This document shows positions 41,917 through 52,973 of a stretch of DNA of 64,000 nt, in pieces. The notes beneath the pieces were generated by a model that did not search any database, was not told where the DNA came from, and saw only the letters and a program-made list of their open reading frames with translations. Each line of letters starts with the position of its first letter. Positions within the stretch are counted from its first letter, which is position 1. Position numbers and translations under genes: made by a program. Origin of the DNA: Streptomyces sp. CB02980 (GTDB taxonomy: Bacteria > Actinomycetota > Actinomycetes > Streptomycetales > Streptomycetaceae). The stretch is from the NCBI RefSeq assembly GCF_014451325.2, contig NZ_JACSCH020000018.1:1-64000 (forward strand), in the 5' to 3' direction.

Positions 41917-43815
41917 ATGGCCAAGGCAGTGGGTATCGACCTGGGTACCACGAACTCGGTGATCGCTGTGTGGGAGGGCGGCGAGCCGTCTGTGGTGCCC
42001 AACAGCGAGGGCAACCGCACGACACCATCTGTAGTGGCCTTCACCGACACCGGCGAGCGTCTGGTGGGCCAGATGGCCCGGCGCCAGGCGATTCTCAACC
42101 CCAAGGGGACCATCTACTCGGCCAAGCGGTTCATCGGCCGGCACTTCGACGAGATCTCTGAGGAGGCCAGGGCGGTCGCGTACGACGTCGTCGAGGGCGA
42201 CGGCGGGGCGGCCCGCTTCAAGGTGCGCGACAAGTTGTACGCGCCTGAAGAGATCAGCGCACAGGTGCTGCGCAAACTCACCGAGGACGCCTCCAAGCAG
42301 CTCGGGGAACGGGTCACGGAGGCGGTCATCACGGTGCCCGCGTACTTCAACGACGCGCAGCGCACCGCCACCAAGGACGCCGGTCGGATAGCCGGACTGG
42401 AGGTGCTGCGGATCATCAACGAGCCGACAGCCGCAGCCCTCGCATACGGCATGGACAAGCAGCAGCACGAGACCGTCCTCGTCTTCGACCTGGGCGGCGG
42501 GACGTTCGACGTGAGCATCCTCGATGTCGGCGACGGCGTGGTGGAGGTGCGTTCCACCGCCGGTGACAGCCACCTGGGCGGCGACGACTTCGACCGGCGC
42601 CTGGTGGACTACCTCGCGGACGACTTCCAGAAGGAGAACGGCATCGACCTGCGCAAGGACCCGCAGGCGCTGCAACGATTGTTCGAGGCGGCGGAGAAGG
42701 CCAAGACCGAGCTGAGTTCGGTGACACAGACGCAGGTCAGCCTGCCGTTCATCACCGCCGACGCCGCGGGCCCCAAGCACCTCACCGACTCGATCATGCG
42801 GTCCACCTTCGAACAGATCACCAGCGACCTGGTGGAGCGGTGCCTCGGACCGGTTCAGCAGGCCATGACCGATGCCAAGGTCGGCGAGAGCGACATCGAC
42901 GAGGTCATCCTCGTCGGCGGCTCCACGCGTATCCCCGCCGTTCAGGCCCTTGTGCGCCGGCTGACCGGCGGCAAGGAACCCAACATGAGCGTCAACCCCG
43001 ATGAGGTCGTGGCCTTGGGCGCCGCGATCCAGGCCGGGGTGCTCAAGGGCGAGGTCAAGGACGTCCTGCTGCTCGACGTCACCCCCTTGTCGCTGGGTGT
43101 CGAGACACGCGGCGGCGTGATGACGAAGATCATCGAGCGGAACACCACCATCCCGGTGCGCCGCTCCGAGACCTTCTCCACCGCCGAGGACAACCAGCCA
43201 GCCGTCGACATCGTCGTCCTCCAGGGCGAGCGCGAGCTGGCCGCCGACAACCGGGTGCTGGGGCGGTTCCAGCTCACAGACATCCGACCGGCGCCGCGGG
43301 GCGAACCACAGGTCGAGGTCACCTTCGACATCGACGCCAACGGGATCCTCAACGTCACGGCCCGCGATCGGGACACGGGCAAGGAACAGGGCATCACGAT
43401 CAGCGAGAGCTCCAACCTGGACCGCAGTGAGGTCGAACGCATGGTCCAGGAGGCCGAGCGGAACCAGGGCCAGGACCAGGCACTCCGCGAGGCCGTCGAC
43501 GCCCGCAATGAGCTCGACGCCGTCGCTTACCAGGTCGAGAAGCGCCTCACGGAACTGGGCGACACGGCCCCCGCGCACGAAAAGGCTCGCGCCGAGATGC
43601 TCGTGTCCGATGCCCGGGCGGCGGTCAAGGAAGAGGCGGGCGTCGAGCGCGTACGGCCCCTGACCTCCGAACTCCAGCAGATGCTCGCCGGGCTGGCGGC
43701 CCACCAGGGCGCCGCCGACACTGGCGGCCCCGGGCAGGACCCCACCGCAGGCGGTCCCGCGAGTGGCAGTGACGGTGACGACGACGTCATCGACGCCGAG
43801 TTCGACAAGGACTGA
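41917..43815 (+). CDS. dnaK: Hsp70 chaperone DnaK
   Basis: A 632-residue Hsp70. Signature regions are AVGIDLGTTNSVIAVWEGGE at the N terminus, VFDLGGGTFDVSILDVGDGV, and VILVGGSTRIPAVQALVRRL. The substrate-binding domain begins near DVLLLDVTPLSLGVETRGGV and a helical lid ends in the acidic DDDVIDAEFDKD tail. GGAGGAG lies before the ATG. Streptomycetes have a housekeeping dnaK elsewhere, so this is probably an additional, mobile copy. It is the first gene of an operon with grpE, cbpA, cbpM, clpB, trxC and two redox-related genes. It would prevent aggregation and feed ClpB. Confidence 0.97.
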   Translation: MAKAVGIDLGTTNSVIAVWEGGEPSVVPNSEGNRTTPSVVAFTDTGERLVGQMARRQAILNPKGTIYSAKRFIGRHFDEISEEARAVAYDVVEGDGGAARFKVRDKLYAPEEISAQVLRKLTEDASKQLGERVTEAVITVPAYFNDAQRTATKDAGRIAGLEVLRIINEPTAAALAYGMDKQQHETVLVFDLGGGTFDVSILDVGDGVVEVRSTAGDSHLGGDDFDRRLVDYLADDFQKENGIDLRKDPQALQRLFEAAEKAKTELSSVTQTQVSLPFITADAAGPKHLTDSIMRSTFEQITSDLVERCLGPVQQAMTDAKVGESDIDEVILVGGSTRIPAVQALVRRLTGGKEPNMSVNPDEVVALGAAIQAGVLKGEVKDVLLLDVTPLSLGVETRGGVMTKIIERNTTIPVRRSETFSTAEDNQPAVDIVVLQGERELAADNRVLGRFQLTDIRPAPRGEPQVEVTFDIDANGILNVTARDRDTGKEQGITISESSNLDRSEVERMVQEAERNQGQDQALREAVDARNELDAVAYQVEKRLTELGDTAPAHEKARAEMLVSDARAAVKEEAGVERVRPLTSELQQMLAGLAAHQGAADTGGPGQDPTAGGPASGSDGDDDVIDAEFDKD

Positions 43816-43824
43816 GGAACCGTC

Positions 43825-44445
43825 ATGCCCATCCACCCCAAGGAACCCGACCCGGCCGTGCGCGACCACACCGATCCGGCCCCGGAGGGCGCCGCAGGCC
43901 CTTCCCCCGGGGATCCGCCGCGCTCGGGCCCGCCGACGGGGCGGGGGCCTGCCCCGGACGAGCAACCCGGACCCGGCGCGGCCGGCGGCGGCCCCGCTCC
44001 GTCCCAGGACGAGTACACGGCCGAGCTCATGGAACTGGAGGACCGCTGGCGGCGCGCGCTCGCCGACCTCGACAACCTCCGCAAGCGCCACGCCAGGGAA
44101 CTGGAGCGGGAGCGGACGGCCGAGCGGTCCCGGACGGCCGCCGCCTTCCTGCCCGTCCTGGACAACCTCGAACTCGCCCTGACACATGCCGGCGCCGATC
44201 CCGGTGCCATCGTGGCGGGCGTCCAGGCGGTCCGCGACCAGGCGGTGAACGTCCTCGAACTGCTCGGCTACCCGCGGCACGCGGAGACCGGCGTCGTGTT
44301 CGACCCGGCCCGGCACGAGGTGATCGGCGTCGTCCAGGACCCCGACGCCTCGCCGGGCACGGTCGTCGACGTGATGCGCCCGGGCTACGGGGACGGCGAA
44401 CGTCAGCTCAGGCCCGCCGCCGTGACTGTCGCGAAGCGGGAGTGA
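43825..44445 (+). CDS. grpE: Nucleotide-exchange factor GrpE
   Basis: A 206-residue GrpE. A disordered Pro/Gly-rich N-terminus (about 60 residues) is followed by the long helix ELMELEDRWRRALADLDNLR (RKRHARELERERTAERSRT), FLPVLDNLELALTHAG, and the beta domain GVVFDPARHEVIGVVQDPDA ending PGYGDGERQLRPAAVTVAK. It releases ADP from DnaK. Nine bases after dnaK. Confidence 0.95.
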   Translation: MPIHPKEPDPAVRDHTDPAPEGAAGPSPGDPPRSGPPTGRGPAPDEQPGPGAAGGGPAPSQDEYTAELMELEDRWRRALADLDNLRKRHARELERERTAERSRTAAAFLPVLDNLELALTHAGADPGAIVAGVQAVRDQAVNVLELLGYPRHAETGVVFDPARHEVIGVVQDPDASPGTVVDVMRPGYGDGERQLRPAAVTVAKRE

Positions 44446-44451
44446 CCGGTG

Positions 44452-45405
44452 ATGGCACAGGACTTCTACGAGGTGCTGGGCGTGTCGAGAACCGCGAGCC
44501 AGGACGAGATCCAGCAGGCATATCGCAAGCTCGCCCGCACATACCACCCCGACGTCAACAAGGATCCGGGGGCGGAGGAACGCTTCAAGGACCTCAACGA
44601 GGCATACAGCGTCCTGTCGGACCCGAAGACACGGGCCCGTTACGACCGCTTCGGCGAGGACTTCCGCAAGATCCCCGAGGACTTCAACGAACGGGTCGCG
44701 GCCGGCGCGGGCGGCGGCTTCCGCGCCCGGAGGACCGCAGGCGCGGGAGGCCCCCGCGTCCGGTACGCCACCGGCTTCGGCGACGACTTCGCAACGGACG
44801 GTGTCGACTTCGAGGACCTGCTCGGCTCGCTCTTCGGAGCAGGCGCCGCCCGCGGCGGTGTACCGGGAGCCGACCAGGAGGCCGAGCTGCCGCTCACCGT
44901 GGAGGAGGCGTTCAAGGGCGGCCGTCGCACCGTCACGCTCGCCGGTCCCGCCGGTCAGCCGAGGCGGTACGAGGTCAACGTGCCGCCGGGCGTCACCGAC
45001 GGGCAGCGCATCCGGCTGGCGGGGGAGGGCGGCCAGGGAAGTGGTGACGCCCCCGGAGGTGACCTGTACCTGCGGGTGCGTATCCAGCACCACTCACAGT
45101 TCCGGCTGGACGGCCGCGATGTCCACGTCCAGGTACCGGTCACTCCCTGGGAGGCGGCCTTGGGCGCGACCGTGCCGGTGCCCACCCCTGGCGGTGGCAC
45201 GGCCAAGGTCACAGTGCCGGCGGGCTCGTCCAGCGGTCGGCGACTGCGGCTGCGCGGCGAGGGCATGCCCAACCCGCGCGGCGTCGACGGCGACCTGTAC
45301 GCCGAACTCCGCGTCATGGTGCCGCCCACTCTGGGCGACCGGGAGCGCGAACTGTTCGAGGAGCTCGCCGCCACTTCCTCGTTCGACCCCAGGAGGACGC
45401 GATGA
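44452..45405 (+). CDS. cbpA: DnaJ/CbpA-type co-chaperone
   Basis: A 317-residue class B J-protein. The J domain is at the N terminus with AQDFYEVLGVSRTASQDEIQ and YHPDVNK (HPD motif). A Gly/Phe-type linker follows (about 80-120), then C-terminal domains with LPLTVEEAFKGGRRTVTL and RLRGEGMPNPRGVDGDLYAE. There is no CxxCxGxG zinc region, which distinguishes it from DnaJ proper and matches CbpA. The following gene encodes a CbpM-like modulator, consistent with a CbpA identity. It stimulates DnaK ATPase and delivers substrates. Confidence 0.9.
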   Translation: MAQDFYEVLGVSRTASQDEIQQAYRKLARTYHPDVNKDPGAEERFKDLNEAYSVLSDPKTRARYDRFGEDFRKIPEDFNERVAAGAGGGFRARRTAGAGGPRVRYATGFGDDFATDGVDFEDLLGSLFGAGAARGGVPGADQEAELPLTVEEAFKGGRRTVTLAGPAGQPRRYEVNVPPGVTDGQRIRLAGEGGQGSGDAPGGDLYLRVRIQHHSQFRLDGRDVHVQVPVTPWEAALGATVPVPTPGGGTAKVTVPAGSSSGRRLRLRGEGMPNPRGVDGDLYAELRVMVPPTLGDRERELFEELAATSSFDPRRTR

Positions 45406-45799
45406 ACGACCGACCCTCGGGAGCGGCAGGCACCGGCCGGGCCGGCGTGGGCGACCGTCCGGTACGAACGGGCGCTGACATCACCGTCTCGACGTCTGTC
45501 CGGTATGCGCTCGTGCCCGCCCCCAGACTCTCCCTGCACGCCGTGGCCCGTCGCTCGGGCCTCCACCCCGATCTGATCCGCCGGTTCGTCGCCCTCGGCC
45601 TGGTCGACGCCGAACGCGACGCTGCAGGGCACCTGGTGTTCGACCCCACGGCCCCGGCGGTCCTCGCCCGCATCCAGCGGCTGCGCTCCGGACTCTGCCT
45701 CAACTACGCATCCATCGGCCTGGTGCTCGACCTGCTCGACCGCATCAGCCTGCTCGAAGCCGCCCTGCGCGGCCGCGGCACGAGGAGTGAAACACCCCC

Positions 45800-45809
<10 letters not shown>
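45402..45809 (+). CDS. MerR-like chaperone modulator, CbpM/HspR type
   Basis: A 135-residue protein with a MerR-type HTH (LSLHAVARRSGLHPDLIRRF, VALGLVDAERDAAGHLVFDP) and C-terminal helices (CLNYASIGLVLDLLDRISLL). It overlaps cbpA by four bases and clpB by ten. In this position the family members are either CbpM, which binds and inhibits the J domain of CbpA, or HspR, the heat-shock repressor; the sequence features favour CbpM-like. A HspR-type operator was not found near dnaK. Confidence 0.75.
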
Positions 45810-48435
<2,626 letters not shown>

Positions 48436-48439
<4 letters not shown>

Positions 48440-48894
48440 AGACCACCCGGACGACGGCGGTGACCTGCCCCAACTGCGGGCGCGTCAACCGGATCCCCGT
48501 GGCCGCCGAAGGACGACCCCGGTGCGGCCACTGCAAGCAACCCCTGCCCTGGCTCGTGGACGCGGGCGACGACGACTTCGTCGAGGTCGTCGAGCGGGCC
48601 ACCGTGCCCGTCGTCGTCGACCTCTGGGCCACTTGGTGCGGCCCCTGCCGCATGGTCAGCCCCGCCCTCGAACAGGTGGCCCGCGACCTCGCCGGACGCA
48701 TCAAGCTCGTCAAGGTCGACGTCGACAAGAACCCACGGCTCAGCCGGCGCTTCGAAGTGCAGGCTGTGCCGACCCTCCTCGTCCTGAACAAGGGCGAGAC
48801 GATCGCCCGGCAGGCCGGCGCGGCACCCGCGCATGTTCTGCGCTCGTGGGTCGAGCAGGCGATGGAGGGCCGGCAAACCACTACAGGAGGGTGA
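48436..48894 (+). CDS. trxC: Thioredoxin 2 (TrxC type) with N-terminal zinc ribbon
   Basis: A 152-residue thioredoxin. The N-terminal zinc-binding pairs are CPNC (11-14) and CGHC (30-33), as in TrxC. The redox motif WCGPC is at 67-71, with a conserved cis-Pro in VQAVPTLLVLNKGE. The GTG start overlaps the clpB stop by four bases. TrxC-type proteins reduce oxidised targets and can have zinc-linked chaperone-like activity. Co-expression with ClpB/DnaK couples disulfide reduction to disaggregation. Confidence 0.92.
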
Positions 48895-49050
48895 ACGCGA
48901 CGGTGCGGTGAGCTGGGAGCCCACCGAAATCCGCGATCCCGGTATCGCCCGGTTGCCGCGCTCGCTCAGCGCCTCCAAGTCATGGCGGTGCTTAGGAAGA
49001 CCACCTCGGGCCGCGGCCGATCAGGCCCATTCACGGAAGGAGAAGCCCTC

Positions 49051-49314
49051 ATGGCCACGATTCCCGACCCCCACCTGACGATGGTGCGCCCAGTGATCCC
49101 CCGTACCCCCGACGGCTGCGAGGAGTGCCTCAGGGAGCATTCCCCGTGGGTGCACCTGCGCCTCTGTCTCACCTGCGGGCACGTCGGCTGCTGCGACTCC
49201 TCTCTTCTCAAGCACGCCAGACGGCACGCGGGGAGCGTCGGTCACCCCATAGTGCAGTCCTTCGAGCCGGGAGAGGACTGGCGCTGGTGCTTCGTTCACG
49301 AGGCCCTGGTCTGA
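49051..49314 (+). CDS. UBP-type zinc-finger protein
   Basis: An 87-residue protein starting MATIPDPHLTMVRPVIPRTP after GGAGAAG. It has the bacterial ZnF-UBP pattern: CEECLREHSPWVHLRLCLTC, GHVGCCDSSLLKHARRHAGS, GHPIVQSFEPGEDWRWCFVH. In bacteria the family is often encoded next to the cNMP-domain thioredoxin-reductase-like protein, as here, with a one-base-type stop/start overlap (TGATG). Its role is not established; a partner or regulator of the reductase is plausible. Confidence 0.85.
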   Translation: MATIPDPHLTMVRPVIPRTPDGCEECLREHSPWVHLRLCLTCGHVGCCDSSLLKHARRHAGSVGHPIVQSFEPGEDWRWCFVHEALV

Positions 49315-51071
49315 TGAGCACGGCCGAGCACAAGCATGGTGCGGTCCGCGAGACACCTGACCGGTACGGGGCGTTCCCGCGTCTCACGCCGGAGCAGCTC
49401 GAGGACCTGACCGCGCATGGTGAACGCCGCAGGACCGCCGAGGGCGAGGTGCTGTACCGCGAGGGTCAGCCGTTCCGCGAGTTCCTCGCGATCCTCAGCG
49501 GGACCGTCGAGATCCTCCACGACCAGGGCGGGCCCGACGAGCGGACGGTGGCCGTGCACGGCCCCGGCAGGTTCCTCGGTGAACTCGGGCTGCTGGAGGG
49601 CCAGGCAGCGTTCGACACCGCTGTGATGCGCCGGGCGGGCGAGATCCTGGCCGTACCGGTGGAGCGGCAACGCACTCTGGTCGGCCGCGACCCCGTCCTC
49701 GGCGACCTGATCCTCCGCGCCTACCTGGGCCGCAGGTACCTGCTCATCGGCCTCGGCGCCGGCTTCCGGATCCTGGGATCGTGCTATTCACCGGACACGC
49801 TGCGGCTGCGGGAGTTCGCCGCACGCAACCGGCTGCCCCACCGCTGGGTGGACCTTGAGAAGGACAAGGAGGCTGAGGCACTGCTGCGCCGGTTCGCCAT
49901 CCGCCCCGAGGAGACACCGGTGGTCCTCTGGAAGGGCGACCGGGTGCTGCGCAATCCGAGCAACGCCGAACTCGCGCGGCTCATCGGGCTGCCCGCCCCC
50001 GCCCCCTCGTCCGATGCCGGACGGTGCGACGTGATGGTCGTCGGTGCGGGCCCCGCGGGCCTCGCCGCCTCCGTGTATGGCGCTTCCGACGGCCTCACCA
50101 CGGTCACCGTCGACGCGGTCGCCACAGGAGGCCAGGCCGCTACCTCGTCACGCATCGAAAACTACCTCGGCTTCCCGTCGGGCATCTCCGGGGGCGAGCT
50201 CATCGAACGCGCGGTGCTCCAGGCCCACAAGTTCGGTGCCCGCCTCATGGTCCCGGCGCAGGTCAGCGGGCTCACCCCGCAGGACGATGAGTACGCCGTC
50301 ACCTTCACAGACGGGTCCCGGGCCCGCGCGGGCGCCGTGGTGCTCGCCTCGGGCGTGTGGTACCGGAGGCTCGAAGTGCCCGGCCTCGACCGCCTGGAAG
50401 GCACCAGCATCTACTACGCGGCGACGGTCCACGAGGCCAGTCTCTGCCGGGCGGATCCGGTCGCCGTGGTCGGCGGCGGGAACTCCGCCGGGCAGGCGGC
50501 GCTGTTCCTCGCCAACCACGCGTCCAGGGTCCACCTCCTCGTCCGGGGCGGTGATCTCAACGCGGACATGTCGCGCTACCTGGTGGACCAGGTGGAGCAG
50601 CACCCCAAGATCGAGGTGCTGCTCCACACCGAAGTACGGGACGTCGGTGGGGAGGAGAAGCTGGAGTCCCTGACGGTGGAGGACAACGCAAGCACTGAGC
50701 GCCGCGAGCTGCATGCCGCGGCGCTGTTCGTCTTCATCGGGGCCCGGCCGCACACGGAATGGCTCAGGGGCGCGCTGGCCCTGGACGAGAAGGGCTTCGT
50801 CCTCACCGGCGCCGACGCCCAGGCGGTGGCCGACGTGAATCGGTGGGCCTCGCTGGGCCGCGATCCGATGCTGCTGGAGACCACCCTTCCCGGGGTCTTC
50901 GCCGCCGGCGACGTCCGAAGCGGCTCGGTGAAACGGGTGGCCTCGGCGACCGGTGAAGGCGCCATGGCGATCCGCCTCGTGCACGAGCACCGGGAAAGAA
51001 GGGGAAACCAGGTCGCCGCCGGCTCCGAGGGACATCAGCCGGTTGCGGGCGGGTCCGTATCCTCGCGCTGA
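49314..51071 (+). CDS. Cyclic-nucleotide-binding-domain fused thioredoxin-reductase-like flavoprotein
   Basis: A 585-residue protein. Residues about 20-140 form a cNMP-binding domain (LYREGQPFREFLAILSGTVE, VHGPGRFLGELGLLEGQAAF). A thioredoxin-like region follows (LGSCYSPDTLRLREFAARNR). From about 238 there is a TrxR-type flavoprotein (CDVMVVGAGPAGLAASVYGA, GGQAATSSRIENYLGFPSGI, VAVVGGGNSAGQAALFLANH, and GVFAAGDVRSGSVKRVASAT). The CATC-type redox pair of thioredoxin reductase is replaced (YYAATVHEASLC), so it may use another mechanism. The start overlaps the zinc-finger stop. Last gene of the stress operon. Confidence 0.85.
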   Translation: MSTAEHKHGAVRETPDRYGAFPRLTPEQLEDLTAHGERRRTAEGEVLYREGQPFREFLAILSGTVEILHDQGGPDERTVAVHGPGRFLGELGLLEGQAAFDTAVMRRAGEILAVPVERQRTLVGRDPVLGDLILRAYLGRRYLLIGLGAGFRILGSCYSPDTLRLREFAARNRLPHRWVDLEKDKEAEALLRRFAIRPEETPVVLWKGDRVLRNPSNAELARLIGLPAPAPSSDAGRCDVMVVGAGPAGLAASVYGASDGLTTVTVDAVATGGQAATSSRIENYLGFPSGISGGELIERAVLQAHKFGARLMVPAQVSGLTPQDDEYAVTFTDGSRARAGAVVLASGVWYRRLEVPGLDRLEGTSIYYAATVHEASLCRADPVAVVGGGNSAGQAALFLANHASRVHLLVRGGDLNADMSRYLVDQVEQHPKIEVLLHTEVRDVGGEEKLESLTVEDNASTERRELHAAALFVFIGARPHTEWLRGALALDEKGFVLTGADAQAVADVNRWASLGRDPMLLETTLPGVFAAGDVRSGSVKRVASATGEGAMAIRLVHEHRERRGNQVAAGSEGHQPVAGGSVSSR

Positions 51072-51406
51072 CCCTGCCCATGACGAACCCCACAGGTGCC
51101 CCAACCCACCACCACGGTCGTCCTCCCAGCGGACGCCCCGCGCACCGCGGACGGGTCCCCTGGACGGAGTGAACCAGGGCGGGGGAGAGGCACCAGCCGA
51201 CATCGGGCAGGTGCCCGCCGGGCGCAACGACTCCGGAGCGCCACCGAGCGATCTTCTCGCTCGGACGGCCCGCCCGTTCATGGTCGACGAGCAGCCCATG
51301 AACGTGACCCGCAAGAACAGCGTGTCATCGCGGCTTCGATTTCACCCCGGGGCATCCTGTGAACCCTTGCAATCGCGGAGGGGCAGCCGAGGAGGATGGT
51401 CCGGTC
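51072..51406. other. Intergenic region after the stress operon
   Basis: About 330 bases. No recognisable gene or clear terminator. Frames here are Arg/Pro-rich and look non-coding. It separates the stress operon from the two following membrane-protein genes. Confidence 0.4.
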
Positions 51407-52519
51407 GTGCGGGTGTCGGCGCAGGGCGTTACGGTCGTGGCTCTCCTGGCGGATCCGGACTCGCCCACGGACATCGCGCAGCGTATGGCCCGGATACTTC
51501 CTGATCGGCTCGCCGGAAAGGCGGGCCAGGGCCGACGGTTCGACGTCAAGGTGGTCAGTGAGCCATTCACCTCAGGGACCGAGGACCCGCCCACCTTGAT
51601 GCGCCGGATCATGGACCGTGGAAGTAGGGAGAACTGGGACATCGTCGTGGCTCTCACCGACCTTCCGCTGCACTCACGCGGACGCAAGATCGTGGTGGAT
51701 CTGAGTCACGAACACGGCTTGGCGCTGCTGTCTCTTCCTTCCCTGGGGGGCTTGCGGCTGCAGACGAGGGCTCTGCGGGCCGTGGAAGAAGCCGTGCTTG
51801 GCTTGGCGGGTCCGCAAGGCACTGGGACTGAGCGGCTTCCACAGAGTCTGCCGCTTCTGGGGCCTTTTGCCGCTCGCCTCACGCCTATCCATCCGGGCCC
51901 GGTCGGTGAGGAGGAGACTGCCGATCTTCGATACGTCGTCAGCGGGCCGCGCGGCTACCTGCGGGTGCTCGTCGGTATGGTCCGCGCCAACCGGCCTTGG
52001 CGGTTGGTACCGGGCTTGTCGAAAGCCCTGGCGGCCGCACTTGCCACAGGGGCCATTGCCACCCTGGACTCCACCACCTGGAGCCTCGCTGGAGCCCTGA
52101 GCGTGCCACGCCTCGTGATCGCCATGGTCGGGTCCGTCGGACTCATGATCGGCTGGCTGATCGTAGACGGGGAGCTATGGCATCGATCAGCAGAGGCCTC
52201 GCCGGAGGCGAGGCAGAGGGCGCGGCTCTACAACACTTCGACGGTCCTGACTGTGGGTATCGGGGCGCTCGCCTGCTACGTGGGCTTGATGGTCATCAAC
52301 TTGGTGTGGGCGCTGTTCATCCTCAACGACCGGGTGTTCGCTTCCATGACACAAACCCCGCTGCACGCCACGGAGTACTTGACGTTGTCCTGGTTCGTCG
52401 CTTCGGTCGCCACGGTGGGCGGCGCGCTGGGATCAGGCTTGGAGAGCGATGAGGCGATCCGCGCAGCCACCTACTCCGTGCGCGAAAGGGAACGTCGCCA
52501 CCTGCTCCAAGGCGACTAG
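51407..52519 (+). CDS. Multi-pass membrane protein of unknown function
   Basis: A 370-residue protein starting at GTG with GAGGAGGA upstream; a GTG at 51359 is the longer alternative. The N-terminal 200 residues form a soluble domain (GVTVVALLADPDSPTDIAQR, WDIVVALTDLPLHSRGRKIV). This is followed by four C-terminal membrane segments (ALAAALATGAIATLDSTTW, VIAMVGSVGLMIGWLIVDG, LTVGIGALACYVGLMVINLV, WFVASVATVGGALGSG). Unknown function; its location suggests envelope stress. Confidence 0.7.
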   Translation: MRVSAQGVTVVALLADPDSPTDIAQRMARILPDRLAGKAGQGRRFDVKVVSEPFTSGTEDPPTLMRRIMDRGSRENWDIVVALTDLPLHSRGRKIVVDLSHEHGLALLSLPSLGGLRLQTRALRAVEEAVLGLAGPQGTGTERLPQSLPLLGPFAARLTPIHPGPVGEEETADLRYVVSGPRGYLRVLVGMVRANRPWRLVPGLSKALAAALATGAIATLDSTTWSLAGALSVPRLVIAMVGSVGLMIGWLIVDGELWHRSAEASPEARQRARLYNTSTVLTVGIGALACYVGLMVINLVWALFILNDRVFASMTQTPLHATEYLTLSWFVASVATVGGALGSGLESDEAIRAATYSVRERERRHLLQGD

Positions 52520-52973
52520 CTGGTGGCCTGAGTCGGAGATGCGTCGGTGGTTGGTGATCGTCCGGGCCCGAAGATATCGCCGGTCGATCGGTTGTGTGGC
52601 CGTATCGCTGCGCGGGCCGAGAGTGAGAGTCGGACGGCGTGCGCCGTCGGTCCTGCCGGGGGGCTCCCCTGCAGCGGGCCGGCGGCGGCACCACTGTCCC
52701 GCCTGAACGGCCCGCAGATCCGTGCCGGAGGCACGGGCTCCGTCGCACAACTTCCGGGAGACGGGCCGACAGAGGCTGCGAATGCGTCGGCTATCGGGCA
52801 CACGAGCCGAGGGATACGAGGACTCCAGCGTCACGCTCAACGGCCTGATCGAATCTGGCCCGAGGTGGTCCTGGATCCGAACGGACCCGGGAACGGACAC
52901 AAGCGGAGAGGGATGCGGGGGCAGGAGGCGGCGGCGCGGCTGGCGCGACCCGGTAGGGGGTCCGGCTAGGGTC
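52520..52973. other. Intergenic region upstream of the FUSC-like gene
   Basis: About 450 bases without a recognisable gene. Several frames are open on both strands, but none has protein-like character and a ribosome site. The promoter of the FUSC-like gene is likely here. Confidence 0.4.

Noticed and set aside
41332..45093. Minus-strand frame of 1253 codons
   Set aside because: Antisense to dnaK, grpE and cbpA; composition is that of a complementary-strand shadow.
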